DNA of 64,000 bases from Zantedeschia hybrid cultivar (GCA_030544215.1 JARZZO010000011.1:44111001-44175000), one strand, 5' to 3'; shown: positions 35,457 through 48,366, counted from the first letter of the stretch. Translations and numbers: made by a program. Notes: generated by a model not told the origin, from the letters alone.

Positions 35457-37044
35457 TATTAGAATTGGGTGGCCTCAAAACCAATCATTGTACATTCTAG
35501 TTCAAATTATTAATAAAAGCAATTATTTCTTCATTTAATAGTTCTCGCAAATTAACTATCGTAATGAAGGTCCATAGACAAATGTATGGGATATTGAATC
35601 ATGATGAGATCATGATAGTGAGATCAATATTCTCAGTCAATTGTCTTAAACAGTTCTCGATCATAGGATATTTGAGATGGACATTAAATATCTGATAAGA
35701 TCGACACAAGTTATGTCTGCTCATGTGATGAGAGTGAATGATCTCACATTCACTCGTGTGGTGACACTAAGACAAACAAGTGGGTGCTCATTAGAGAACG
35801 AGTTCACTGAACAGACCCAAATAAAAATTCCTGGATGGTAATTATACCTATTAGTCAACCTGGGAATTCAATCGTTGCAGTAGCACAGTTGGTCCTTTGA
35901 CCTGAGTCACCAATGATACCTTGTTTGTGGACCATTGTATCTTGATTCTCTGACTTGTGGACTTTAACCATTAAGTCCACCATAATCGGTCTTTCAGATA
36001 CAGTGGAAAGCTTGCGAAGGTAATTGAGTGAACAACAAGGGATCACTCACTCTTGGTATAAGACTGGAGAGAGAATGTCCTATGGATGTGTACACAGAAA
36101 TCCCTGGCCAGGGTCAAATGAAAGAGATGTCTTTCTAGATATTAACTGTATACTGGAATCCATCTGGATAATGCGATAGAGGGTTTGACTATAAAACAAT
36201 ATCCTTGCATTATTGGGACATTGCATAAGTGAAAGATTTTATCTGTTCGGTATCTGCAGACGGAAAGGTTCAATTAAAGGGAACAGTTTCCCTTATATCT
36301 TCTGGGATCATGAGGTAGTGTTTGGTGCTGTTCATGATCAGAAGGCCAAGTCAATTAATCATCGGATGATAATCCACTTGTTTATTAAATTAATCATTTA
36401 ACATATGATGTTTAAATGTTAATTAATAAATATTAAACTCAAGAAACAGTTCTAAGTTTAATGGGCCTGAAGCCGGACTGATATATGGGCCTAGAGGGTC
36501 ACACACATAAGAGTTCTTGTCAGACGGTGAGAGAAGTTAAATTTCATGCTTATCTGGGTTTTTATGAAAAGCCGCAGGATAAACATGAAGATTTAATGGA
36601 GAATTATCTAAGGCCAAACTCTTGGATAATCATGAGGATTAATCCTTGTGCTTATCCTTATTTCTATATTAGGAGGGCCAAGGGGGAGAGGTAAAAAAAG
36701 TTGGTTGGACGAATTTTACACCTCAGATTCTCTTTCTCCTCTCTCTCCTTCTCTCTCTCTTAGAGTAGATTTGTCTCTCTCCGCGCATGGTGGATTTGAG
36801 ATCTGGTCGGAGCACTCAAGTTGAGGAGAAAATCGCGTCTGCTGCGGGAACTCGTGTGGATACCTCTAGAGATCGTGCGCGTGCGCGATTACCGAGTCGG
36901 CATCATCCACGGGAGATTTGAAACCCCGCAAAGGTGAAGAACCGTTCTTCCCGTGTTTATTTTAATGTCCGTTTTACGATCCCAGCAGCCGATACAATGG
37001 AATCATTTTTTTATTCTCCGCTGCGTTCTTGGCGATTCCTTACA
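35457..37044 (+). mobile_element. 5' LTR of Copia1
   Basis: 1588 bp ending CCTTACA. Two regulatory positions differ from the family: it starts TATTAG instead of TGTTAG, and the TATA box reads TATATTAG (36665) where other copies have TATATAAG. Both would weaken the element. Confidence 0.93.
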
Positions 37045-37045
37045 G

Positions 37046-37057
37046 TGGTATCAGAGC
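37046..37057 (+). other. Primer binding site of Copia1 (initiator tRNA-Met type)
   Basis: TGGTATCAGAGC, one base inside the LTR, is the usual plant copia site complementary to initiator tRNA-Met. Confidence 0.93.
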
Positions 37058-37639
37058 CAGGTTGCTGGTTCAGTCGTAAAACGGCATCGTTTTGCGTGTT
37101 TTTCTCGTTATGCGTGAAGAACCTGTATTGTACGTGTTCTTGGGCTAAAAATTATTTTAATAATCTGGGAATCGTTCCCACGTTTTTAGAAGGTCTAAAA
37201 CTTGTTGGGATTTGATCCCGGATTTTATTTTGGGGTTTTCGGAGTTCTTCATGAGATGATGAACCGGGCTACTTCGGCGGCTTTATACGTGCATCCCAAG
37301 CGTTGGGATGGCCGGCAGAATCTCTAGATCTCTTGGTGATAGTCACCACTTCACATTGGGCATGATGATCGGCGCCGGAGTGCCCTTAGAGGTCTTGAAA
37401 ATCGAGCCCAAACTCGGGTTTTTAAAACCTGAAAAATCAGATTTTTTGGGTTTTTGGGGCTTGGTTTGCTCCCCATCGCCGGTCACCGGCGGCCCTGCCG
37501 GCGCCGGGGGCACCGCCGGCCGGGGCCGCCGCCGCCGGGGGGGGGTGGCCGTCGGCGCCCCAACGCCTCCAACCGCCGTCGGACTCTTCTGTTTAGGGTT
37601 TGCAGGATTTTGGGATGGGCTAGGTCGAATGGAAGGAGC

Positions 37640-37835
37640 GGCCTGACCGCCCGGTCCCGACCCGGTCGGACCGGGCGGGGGCCGGGCCGGCCCCCTGGCC
37701 GAGCCAGGGCTCGACCCTGGCTGAGCCAGGGTTCGACCCTGGCCGAGCCAAGGCTCGGGTCTGGCTGGGTCAGACCCCCTGGCCGAGCCAGGGCTCGACC
37801 CTGGCCAAGCCAGGGCCCAGGCCCGGGCCAATTGG
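37640..37835. repeat. GC-rich palindromic repeat in the Copia1 leader
   Basis: Short units of the type CCCTGGCCGAGCCAGGGCTC recur about six times with small changes. Each contains CCTGGC and GCCAGG, so single units and neighbours can form hairpins. Copia2 has a shorter version at 55325-55440. Confidence 0.8.
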
Positions 37836-38993
37836 GCCCTAATGGGCTGGGCCCATTTTTATATTTATTAAAATAGTTTTAATAACTGTTTAGCCCTCTA
37901 TAACCCTTTATTAGCCCATTTAAAGCCCATTTAACCCCGTTTTAAAATTGTTTTAAAATAGTAAAATTATAGGAATAATTAATAATTATTATTAATTATT
38001 TTTATGATTATTAACAGGTTATTAAATTGTTTAATAACTGTTAATTCAATAAAGGGCTTTATTATTAATAGGGTGTTTGTTAATTATTTAAAATTGTTTT
38101 AGATAATTGACTTCCCTAATTAATTAATTAGTTTAAAAATGTTTTAAACTGATTTTATGCATAACTTGATTACTTTTTCTGTTCAAATTGTTTGAATGAA
38201 GATTTAGATTAACTGAATAGTTTAATTATTTAATTTGTCAATAATGCTTTGAATATTATTGATAATGATGAAATAAATGTTATTTCGAAAACTAATTGGT
38301 ATTATAATTTTATATTTATAAAATTTAATACCAGACTGTAATTATGTGATGATTGTGATGCATGTGATGTGTTTTATGGTGGGATGATCATGGACTTAGT
38401 ATTTTCATGTGATGAATGATGTGGATGAATGCGATGCTTATTTCATTTGGTATTTTAAATAGGACCTGCGTGTCCTCCTCTCTCTTAATCCATATGTACT
38501 CTCTACCTTCCTATAAGATTGTACTCCCCTTGATAAGATCAATGTTTCTAATTGTTTAAATGTACATTTATGGACCTGCGAGTCTTGTATTTCATATTTA
38601 AATGTATCGGATCAAGATTAGAGGACGGGATCTTTTGAAGACACCTCTGGAGGAAGGACTCGCATCAAATGGAACTAGTGTTGCTGTTTTCACATTAGGA
38701 TCCTATTATGGATCATCGTTTAGCTCCGATGATTCCATAGTAGCTTTAGCAGTCCATGATCATCCCTATTTAATGTTTCTGCATATATATGATGTTTGCG
38801 GACTAAGCTATCATATATATATTTCTATTTAGTATAATGATACTTCAAATCGAAATACTATTGATAGCACGATTTTTATAAATCAAACTCAAAACCCTCT
38901 TTTAAAATTTAAGTTGTAAACGTGAGATATTCAGAATAATCCACGTAACCTACCATCATTATAGATCTTAGGATGATTCTTATCTCAAATGGA

Positions 38994-39290
38994 TTTGTTG
39001 TGCTACCACAAGGTTTATTTGATTTAGAAATTAACCTAGGTCTACGACATGTGATGTCATTAAGATGAATGGACAAATAGTGTAGTTTTGTTGTGCTACC
39101 ATAAGGATTGCACTATGAATTCATGTCATCTAAGTAATGATGGATAAACTTAACTGAATCATTTGATTTGTTGTACTACCACAAGGTCATTCTGATTCAG
39201 GGGTTAAATCGATCGGATATTGCAAATGTTGCAACTATCAAGAGTTGACTGCCTAAGGGACTTGATGTGATTTGTTGTGCTACCACAAGG
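38994..39290 (+). repeat. Four spaced hairpin motifs upstream of Copia1 gag
   Basis: TTTGTTGTGCTACCACAAGG or a one-base variant begins at 38994, 39087, 39167 and 39271 (steps 93, 80, 104). The core TTGTG-CTAC-CACAA is an inverted repeat able to form a 5-bp stem. Copia2 has the same four at 56609, 56702, 56782 and 56886. Confidence 0.85.
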
Positions 39291-39475
39291 TCACATGCAT
39301 GATGCCCGAAGGATTCTGATCCCCACTAGGAGATCACCGGAATCTCCCGTTCGGTATATTAGAGGGTCATACAGATCGCCGAAAAATAGTGGGAGCCTAA
39401 ATCTAGGTTAAAAGTCCTAAATCAGATTTTAAGAACTATCTGCTTATTTTTATATATATTTCCATGTAGGTCGCT

Positions 39476-42400
39476 ATGTCGTCACCTAACCCCCTTCGTT
39501 GCATACTTGATGCAAACATACTTACGGGACCAAATTACATTGACTGGTTACGCAACCTGAAGATTGTCCTCAAGTGTGAAAAGCTAGCCTATGTCCTGGA
39601 TCAACCAGATCCAGTGCAATCCGGTGATGCTAACGAAGATGAATTAATGATGTATGAAAATTGGAAGGAGGACTCTGTCAAGGTCCAGTGTTATATGCTT
39701 GGTTCAATGAACAATGAACTGCAACGACAGCATGATAACATGGAACCTAAGTCCATTCTGAATCACCTACAAGAGTTGTTTGGTGAACAATCCAGAACAG
39801 AAAGATATGAGATATCTAAGAAATTGTTTAGGACCAGAATGAGCGAGGGCACATCTGTGCAAACTCATGTGCTCAAGATGATAGAATGGATTGAGAGGCT
39901 TGCTGTGCTTGGCTTTGTTATGAACAATGACCTAAGCATCGACTTAATCCTACAGTCCCTTCCAGATTCATTTTCATAATTCATCATCAACTTCAATATG
40001 AACAAAATTGAAGTTTCTCTGGCTGAGCTGCTCAACATGTTGAAGACAGCATAATGCACTATCCAGAAAGATAAGCCAAATGTAATGCTTGTTGGCAAGA
40101 CTAACAAGAAAAGAAAAGTTGGACAGACCTTTAAGAAAGGTAAGCCTAAGAAACTAGTAAAAAGCAAACCGGCGGTTCAAAAGGACAAAGCTAAAGTCAA
40201 TGACAAAGGTCAGTGTTTCCACTGCCATAAAGAAGGTCATTGGAAGAGAAACTGCAAGATTTATCTAACAGAAAAAGCAAAGGAGAAGCTTGGTGAAGCT
40301 TCAGGTATTCTCATGATCGATCTTAACTTGTCTTATAGAGAAACAACATCTTGGGTATTAGATACTGGATGTGTTTCTCATATCTGCAATAACTTGCAGG
40401 TGTTAACAAGTAAAAGAAGATTGAACCGCGGAGACGTGGATCTGAGGCTCGGGAATGGAGCAAAAGTTTCTGCGTTAGTTGTGGGGACAGCAAGACTTCA
40501 TTTGCCGTCAGGAGACTCATTGGAACTAATAGATTGTTATTATGTTCCGACCATGATTTGAAATATCATATCTATTTCATGTTTAGATAGACAAGGATAT
40601 TCTATGAAACTAGAGAATAAAGGTTGTTCCATTTATCAAGGAGACAAATTGTTTGCTTCCGGATATTTATTGAATGGATTATATTTACTTTATATTTCAT
40701 ATGATGTTTGTCTGGTAAATAAATCTCTTGAACGAATAGATAAGGATGTGAATAATTCGTACCTATGGCATTGTAGGCTAGGTCATATAAATGAGAACAG
40801 GATCATAAGGTTGCAAAAGAATTGATATCTTGATCCATTTGATTATGAATCATTTGCAACCTGTGAAGCTTGTCTCATGGGAAAGATGACCAAAGCTCCA
40901 TTCTCAAGACATGGAGAAAGAGCTAAGGACTTATTGGAACTAATACATAGTGATGTATGTGCTCCAATGTCCACTCATGCTATGGGTGGTTACTCATACT
41001 TTGTTTCATTTATAGATGATTTCTCAAGATATGGCTACATATATTTAATGAAATATAAGTCAGAAGTCTTTGAGAAATTTAAAGAGTTTAAAAACGAAGT
41101 TGAGAACCAGACTGGAAAGAGTATCAAAACTCTTCGATTAGATCGAGGGGGTGAATACTTAAGTACAGATTTTACACAATATCTTAAGGATAATTGTATT
41201 TTGTCTCAGTGGACTCCTCTCTATACACCACAATTAAATGGTGTATCGGAAAGGAGAAATCGTACTCTATTAGATATGGTACGATCAATGATGAGTTATG
41301 CCAAACTTCCAATCTCTTTATGGGGATATGCACTGTTGACTGCTGCATATATGTTGAACAAAGTTCGCAGTAAGTCAGTATCTTCCACTCCATATGAGGT
41401 ATGGAAAGGAAAGAAACCAGACTTTAAGCATATTAGAGTCTGGGGTTGTCCTGCACATGTCAAAAGACATGATCTAGACAAACTAGATTCCAGGACAGAG
41501 AAATGTAGATTTGTGGGATATCCAAAAGAGACTTTTGGATATTATTTCTATCAGCCCAGCGATCAAAGGGTGTTTGTCGTAAAAAGAGTTGTCTTCTTAG
41601 AGAAAGAATATCTTTCAAAAGAAGACAGTGGGAGCAAGATAGAACTTGAAGAAATTCTAGACTCACAAACCAACACTAGTTCATCTACTGAACCATTGAC
41701 TCAAGAACTTGTTCAAGATGATACATAAAAGGTTCGCAGATCAGGTAGAGTGCCTAAGCAGCCTGAAAGATATGTTGGACATATCGATGATGGCAAGCCA
41801 AAAGTGCACTTAATTGAGGATGATGATCTTCAAACCTACCAAGAAGCCATAAATAGTCAAGAATAAGAATAATGGCAAGAGGCAATGAATTCTGAAATTC
41901 AGTCTATGTATGCTAATCAAGTTTGGAACTTGGTTAATCTGCCAGAAGGTATAGTACCTATTGGCAATAAATGGATCTTTAAAAGAAAGATCGGGGCAGA
42001 TGGACAGATTGACACATACAAGGCAAGGCTGGTAGCAAAAGGATATCGTCAGAGGAAAGGCATTGACTATGACGAAACCTTTTCTCCAGTTGCCATGATT
42101 AAGTCAATCATAATACTTCTTGCAATCGCTGCATTCTATGATTATGAAATATGGCAAATAGATGTGAAAACAGCATTCCTTAACGGGAACCTTCAAGAAG
42201 AGGTGTATATGATACAACCTGAAGGATTCACTTCCAAAGAGCATTCAAGCAAGGTATGCAAGCTGCAAAGATCCATCTATGGATTAAAGCAGGCATCCCG
42301 AACTTGGAACTTAAGATTTGATGAAGCAATCAAATCTTAGGACTTCATTAAGAATGAAGATGAACCTTGTGTATACAAAAAGGCTAGTGGGAGCGCAATT

Positions 42401-43402
42401 ACCTTTTTGGTACTTTACGTTGATGACATTCTACTCATTGGGAATGATGTAGGAATGTTGTCATCAGTAAAGACTTGGTCATCCAAAAACTTTTCCATGA
42501 AAGATTTGAGAGAAGCATCCTATATTCTGGGAATAAGGATCTATAGAGATAGGTCCAAAAGGATGTTTGGCTTATCCCAATCTATGTACATAGATACCAT
42601 AGTCAAAAGGTTTTGCATGGAAAATTCCAAGAGAGGCCTCGTTCTAATGAGGCATGGAATTTATCTCTCTAAAGAAATATCTCCCAAGACACCAGAAGAG
42701 AGAGCATACACGGATAGAGTTCCTTATGCCTCGGCAATAGGATCTATCATGTATGCAATGCTATGTACTAGGCTTGATGTGGCACACCCACTAAGTGTCA
42801 CTAGTAGATATCAGGCTGATCCAGGTGAAGAACACTGGAAAACGGTGAAATGCATTCTTAGATACTTAAGAAGGACTAAGGATCTATTTCTCGTCTACGG
42901 AGGAAATGACTTGGAACTTCGAGGATTTACTGACTCGAGTTTCCAGTCGAATATGGATGATAGCAAATCCATGTCTGGATTTGTGTTCATGTTAAATGGA
43001 GGTGCAGTAAGTTGGAAAAGTTCCAAACAAGAAACAACTATAGATTCGACGACCGAAGCAGAATATATTGCTGCAGCTGAAGCGGCCAAGGAGGCGGTTT
43101 GGATGAAGAAGTTCATCTCAGTACTTGGAGTAGTTCCAAGCATTCCAGATCCTGTTCCATTAATGTGTGACAACAACGGGGCAATAGCTCAAGCGAAGGA
43201 GCCAAGATCACATCAAAAGTCAAAGCACATTCTGAGACGATTTCATCTGATTCGTGAGATCATCGCCCGAGGAGATATAGTAGTTGAGAAAGTCTCATCG
43301 GAAGATAATGTAGCAAATCCCTTGACTAAGCCATTGTCTCAAAACAATTTAGAACGTCACCTTAGGTCTATGGGACTTAGACACATAGGTGATTGGCTAT
43401 AG
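39476..43402 (+). pseudogene. gag-pol: Gag-pol polyprotein of Copia1 (nonsense-broken, no frameshift)
   Basis: A single frame of 1309 codons from ATG 39476 to TAG 43402. Order: gag (SSPNPLRCILDAN..), zinc knuckle CFHCHKEGHWKRNC near 40210, protease WVLDTGCVSHICNN (40350-40390), pre-integrase segment WHCRLGH, integrase core with FVSFIDDFSRYGYIYLM and YTPQLNGVSERRNRTLLDM, RT with ARLVAKGYRQ, QIDVKTAFLNGN and LYVDDILLIGND (42410-42445), RNase H with RGFTDSSFQSN and STTEAEYIAAAEA. Stops lie at 39977, 40052, 40559, 40823, 41726, about 41863-41870 and 42338. Comparison with Copia2 shows the first and fifth arose from CAA. Length and layout suit a full plant copia polyprotein. Confidence 0.95.
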
Positions 43403-43404
43403 TC

Positions 43405-43416
43405 CAAGTGGGAGAA
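43405..43416 (+). other. Polypurine tract of Copia1
   Basis: CCAAGTGGGAGAA directly precedes the 3' LTR start TGTTAGAATTGG. Confidence 0.85.
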
Positions 43417-45010
43417 TGTTAGAATTGGGTGGCCTCAAAGTCAATTATTGTACATTCTAGTTCAAATTATTAACAAAGGCAATTATTTCTTCATTTAATA
43501 GTTCTCGCAAATTAACTATCGTAATGAAGGTCCATAGACAAATGTATGGGATATTGAATCATGATGAGATCATGATAGTAAGATCAATATTCTCAGTCAA
43601 TTGTCTTAAACAGTTCTCGATCATAGGATATTTGAGATGGACATTAAATATCCGATAAGATCGACACAAGTTATGTCTGCTCATGTGATGAGGGTGAATG
43701 ATCTCACATTCACTCGTGTGGTGACATTAAGACAAACAAGTGGGTGCTCATTAGAGAATGAGTTCACTGAACAAACCCAAATAAGAATTCCTAGATGGTA
43801 ATTATACCTATTAGTCAATCAGGGAGTTCAATCGTTGCAGTAGCACAGTTAGTCCTTTGACCTGAGTCATCAATGATACCTTGTTTGTGGACCATTGTAT
43901 CTTGATTCTCTGACTTATGGACTTTAACCATTAAGTCCACCATAATCGGTCTTTCAGATACAGTGGAAAGCTTGCGAAGGTAATTGAGTGAACAACAAGG
44001 GATCACTCACTCTTGGTATAAGACTGGAGAGAGAATGTCCTATGGATGTGTACACAGAAATCCCTGGCCAGGGTCAAATGAAAGAGATGTCTTTCTAGAT
44101 ATTAACTGAGTACTGGAATCCATCTGGATAATGCGAAAGAGGGTTTGACTATAAAACCATACCCTTGCGTTATTGGGACATTGCATGAGTGAATGATTAT
44201 ATCTGTGCGGTATCTGCAGACGGAAATGTTCAATTAAAGGGATTAATATCCCTTATATCTTCTTGGATCATGAGGTAGTGTTTGGTGCTGTTCATGATCA
44301 GAAGGCCAAGTGAATTAATCATCATATGATAATTCACTTGTTTATTAAATTAATCATTTAACATGTGATGTTTAAATGTTAATTAATAAATATTAAACTC
44401 AAGAAATAGTTCTAAGTTTAATGGGCCTGAAACCGAACTGATATATGGGCTTAGAGGGTCACACACATAAGAGTTCTCGTCAGACGGTGAGAGAAGTTAA
44501 ATTTCATGCTTATCTGGGTTTTTATGAAAAGCCGTAGGATAAACATGAAGATTTAATGGAGAATTATCCAAGGCTAAACTCTTGGATAATCATGAGGATT
44601 AATCCTTGTGCTTATCCTTATTTCTATATAAGGAGAGCCAAGGGGGAGGGGTAAAAAAAGTTGGTTGGACGAATTTTACACCCCAGATTCTCTTTCTCCT
44701 CTCTCTCTCTCTCCTTCTCTCTCTCTTGGAGTAGATCTGTCTCTCTCCGCGCATTGTGGATTTGAGATATGGTCGGAGCACTCAAGTTGAGGAGAAAATC
44801 GCGTCTGCTGCGGGAACTCGTGTGGATACCTCTAGAGATCGTGCGCGTGCGCAATTACCGAGTCGGCATCATCCATGGGAGATTCGAAACCCCGCAAAGG
44901 TGAAGAACCGTTCCTCCCACGTTTATTTTAATGTCCGTTTTACGATCCCAGCAGCCGATACAATGGAATCGTTTTTTTATTCTCCGCTGCGTTCTTGGCG
45001 ATTCCTTACA
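43417..45010 (+). mobile_element. 3' LTR of Copia1
   Basis: 1594 bp, TGTTAG...TTACA, with intact TATATAAG at 44625-44632. Closely similar to the 5' LTR along its whole length. Confidence 0.95.
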
Positions 45011-45015
45011 CTTCC
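45011..45015. repeat. Target site duplication of Copia1, right copy
   Basis: CTTCC, as at 35452-35456. Confidence 0.93.
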
Positions 45016-46051
45016 AGGCGAGGACGAACCGCTGGAGGGATAGCCGCCGATACTGCCTCGGCAGTATTCTTGCCCTTAGACATCATCCGAGCCTCTTGGT
45101 TAATTTATTTATGGGCCCGAGTCACCAGGTCCTGGAAGGTGAGAGGATGACGCTTTCCGATGGAGCTAAGAAGCCCCTCGTCCGTGCATCCACTGATTAC
45201 GGCCGAGACCGCAATCGAAGTATCTAAGTGTGGAATCTGGGCTGCTTCGGCCCGGAACTTGGTGAAATATTCTTGAAGGGTCTCGGTCGGTCCTTGCCGA
45301 ATGGCAAGTAGACTGGCCGAAGTTTTACATTGCCGAGTGGCATCATAGAATTGGTCGATAAATAGTTGGCCTAACTGCACTAGAGAGTGAATGGAATTGG
45401 GGGCCAACGTCTCAAACCAAGTCAAGGCTGTTTTTTCTAGGGTGAGGGGGAAGAGACGGCAGCGAACTGCCTTAGAAACCCCTCGGATGGAGAGGTAGGA
45501 ATTGAATCTTTGGAAGTGGCAGACCAGATCTGTCATTCCATCATACAGAAGTCCTTTTGGCAGTTTAAAGTTGGAAGGTACCTCGATGGCCAGAAGCTCT
45601 GGAGAGAAAGGAGTCTGCTCTAGGATGGTGCTGGCGAGAGGCGCTCCATACGGCCGGGATACCATCTGCTGCATTTCCTTCCTCATCGCCGTCAGCCGCC
45701 GGTCCAGATCCGGGGTGGTTGAAGTGGTGACCGAATGTCCTTCGGCCTTAGTTGGATGAAATCTGGACGAAGCATAGTTTGGCTCCATCAGAATATAACT
45801 AGTGCGAGGAACCTGGCCTTGCGGCCCGAGTGGTTCGCTAGGTGCCGAAACCGCTTCATCGTGGGATGCCCGCGAGGGTGTTGGCTGCATCCTCGCGGCT
45901 TGAGCAAGAAAGTATTGAGGAGGAGGCGGTACCTGCTGTGTGGGCTGATTCAACAACCCCATATGCTGAGCGATAGCAGACACCATATCCCGCAGTGGCG
46001 CCAGAGAGGTGACAGTAGCGGCCAGTGTGGCTACTTGCTGCTGGAGCTCTT
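45016..46051 (-). pseudogene. gag: Gag of gypsy B, capsid part, cut on both sides
   Basis: Structural protein of element B. From the Copia3 junction it reads KELQQQVATLAATVTSLAPL and passes a typical capsid segment (FKLPKGLLYDGMTDLVCHFQ, LTWFETLAPNSIHSLVQLGQ, then ETLQEYFTKFRAEAAQIP). A TAA at 45105-45107 interrupts RAHKxIN; the frame then runs to the Copia1 junction and continues at 35456. The upstream open frame to 46244 is Copia3 LTR sequence, not gag. The true N-terminus of gag lies beyond Copia3, outside the window. Confidence 0.9.
46047..46051. repeat. Predicted target duplication of Copia3, left copy
   Basis: CTCTT lies directly next to the Copia3 LTR. The matching copy should follow its 5' LTR beyond 64000. 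Confidence 0.5.
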
Positions 46052-47638
46052 TGTTGGGATCCGGGCGGGACGCGAAGAACGCAGCGGAAACGAAGAACAA
46101 AAAATAATCCCGCCCGATGCCCGCTGATCCGATTCGGAACGAAAAACACAAACCGAAAACTACGAGAAGTAATCCGATTACCGTGCGCGGATTCGAATCC
46201 GCTTCCGTCTCGGTTCCGTTGAGGTGATGCCGCGAGCCGCACAAGCGTCCGGCCTCCAGCGGTATCCACGCGATCCTCCGCGGTGGTTCATCCTCGATTC
46301 CTTGTCCGTTTCAGCTCGCTCGCTGAAGATCCGTCGCCGCAACGATTGCTGAAATCCCGCCGACGGGAATTCCCGACTTTCTAGAATCACACGTGGCGGA
46401 GAAGGGAACTGTTCTGGCGCCTCGAACGGGATGCCCATAGGAAGAGAGAGAAAGGAGGGATGACGGCCAGCAAGGGAAATCCTGGAGCTTGGCCCAGGGT
46501 TTCTCAACAACGCGTATATATATTAAGTCGGCGCAACTTTTCACAAAAGTCCTCGAGTTAATATAAATCCCACTTATGTACCACCGACTGAGAATCTTAT
46601 TGCGTGCGACCCTCTAGGCCCATTTACCAGTCCGATTTTCAGCCCGTTAAGTCAAATAACTAGTTATTGACTTATTGTAATTAATTAATATCTAGATATT
46701 AACTAATTATTCAACCGAATTATCATCGCATGTAAATTCGGTCGGACTTCTGATCAAGTTGGGTGCCAAGCAACACCGCATGATCCCGGAAGGTAATGGG
46801 GTTCAGCAACCCACTCATGGAACCTGTCCGTCCACAGTTACCACGTGGCTATAATCCTTCGTTCGCATAATACTCTCGAGTTAACCTAGGGTATGGTCAA
46901 CTGTCAAACCCTAGATTGTCAACTCACTTGAATCAGACTCCGCTTTATAATATCCGAAAACCACTTTTCTGATATTGTTTCTGCTCTGGTCAGAGACTCC
47001 TGCGGATCTACTCTAGAGCATTCTCTCTCCAGTTACCTGAGAGCGAACGATCCTTTATTGAACACACAATCACCTTCGAAGGTCTTCCGCTGGACCCGAT
47101 CCTTGACTATTAGAGATCCCGTGGATAGGGATTCGTAGGTCAAAGTCAAAGTCCAGAAGTCCACCGATAAGGTGTCTTTGGTGTCTCAAGTCAAAGGATC
47201 AACCACGCCACTGTGACGATGAATCAAGCCGATTGACAGTCAGGTAAATTACCATTCGGCGATTCATGTCGGATCAGTTCAGTGAACTCATTCTCCAATG
47301 AGCACCTACAGATTTACCATTGTGTCTCCACACTAGTAACTAACGAGATCAGTCACCCTCATCATATGAGCTAGAATAACCTGTACTAGTCTAACCGGAT
47401 GTTTGATGTCCTTCTCAAACATCCTACGACTAGGAACAATTGAGAATATGTGTTTATAAGTCATTAGTCTCATTATTATGATCTCATCATAATCTGATGA
47501 CTATTGCACATGTTCATGGACTTCATTATGCGCAATTATAAATATGCCAATCTTCATAATAAATTTAATGCCATTTATTAGTGAACCAGATTGAAATAGG
47601 TGCCTTATGATTGGCTTAGAGGACACCTATATCCATCA
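46052..47638 (-). mobile_element. 3' LTR of Copia3
   Basis: On the minus strand it runs from TGATGGATATAGG (47638) to GGATCCCAACA (46052), 1587 bp, almost the same length as the Copia1 and Copia2 LTRs. Blocks match them, for example the reverse complement of GTGCTCATTAGAGAATGAGTTC near 47283-47310 and of CGCTGCGTTCTT near 46074-46087. Overall similarity is much lower, so it is a related, older subfamily. Confidence 0.88.
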
Positions 47639-47650
47639 ATCTCCCACTTG
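47639..47650 (-). other. Polypurine tract of Copia3
   Basis: CAAGTGGGAGAT on the minus strand precedes the LTR start. Confidence 0.8.
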
Positions 47651-48366
47651 GACTCAAGCTAATCACTTTCGCATTTGATCTCCATCAAATCTAGGTGATG
47701 CTCACATAAAGTCTGTGACTAAGACTTGGTCAGAGATCTGCTAAATTATCTACAGATGGAATATTTCCATTACGTTATTTCCTCTTAATCCTTTGTCTCT
47801 GAACCTGTGAAATAGCCTCAGAATGTTCTGTAACTTCTGAAGAGACCATAGCTTGATCACACAATTGATCGCTCCCACTGTTGTCCTACAACAACGAGAT
47901 TTAATCAGAGACCTTTTAGAACTACATCTAGTTCATGGATGAACCTTTTCATCTATACTGTTCTAATAACAGTATCACTTATTTATGTCGTCTCTTTAAT
48001 ATCGAGTTCTGGATTAGAACCATTCCAATCCATTCCTTTCTACTAGAATGATGAATCCATTATTTGACTTAAAATTTGAGTCAGTGTGACCTCATAGTTT
48101 CAAATCATCCTCTCCATATACGTGAATGCATCCTTAGAACTTCTCAAGCGCTTAATGATGCATTTCACTCCTGTATCATTTAAGGAATCCTTTCCTTAAA
48201 GGAATAAATTCCATATCTCAACAATTGAGGTTTGTTATGAAATTTATGTCAAACATCTTGACATACAGGTCAATATAATATCCCCACCAATCTATCTTAA
48301 TAGATTTGTATTTCCAATACGTGGGATATTATTATGAAGGAAAATATGGTTAATGATGCTTTCACT
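47651..48366 (-). pseudogene. pol: Copia3 pol remnant, RNase H end
   Basis: Heavily decayed. The clearest anchor is near 47729-47754, where the minus strand encodes DNLADxLTKS, the end of the copia RNase H (DNVANPLTKP in Copia1). A few other short matches occur upstream. The solo LTR interrupts it at 48372. Confidence 0.75.

Larger units (their letters stand above)
37058..39475 (+). other. Long 5' leader of Copia1
   Basis: About 2.4 kb without a supported gene. It has a GC-rich part (37440-37850), a strongly AT-rich part (37850-38460) and four spaced motifs before gag (38994-39290). Confidence 0.8.
35457..45010 (+). mobile_element. Copia1, complete Ty1/copia element with both LTRs
   Basis: LTRs at 35457-37044 and 43417-45010, primer site after the first, polypurine tract before the second, a 2.4-kb leader and one gag-pol frame. 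CTTCC flanks it on both sides. It inserted in gag of B in opposite orientation. It belongs to the same family as Copia2 (53073-62617): LTRs, leader and coding regions align end to end. Confidence 0.96.

Noticed and set aside
37343..37876. Long frames on both strands in the Copia1 leader (Pro/Gly/Arg-rich)
   Set aside because: They come from GC-rich repeats lacking stop codons; the frames are not kept in Copia2.
46052..46244. N-terminal extension of the gag frame of B
   Set aside because: This part is Copia3 LTR sequence that happens to be open in the same frame, not native gag.
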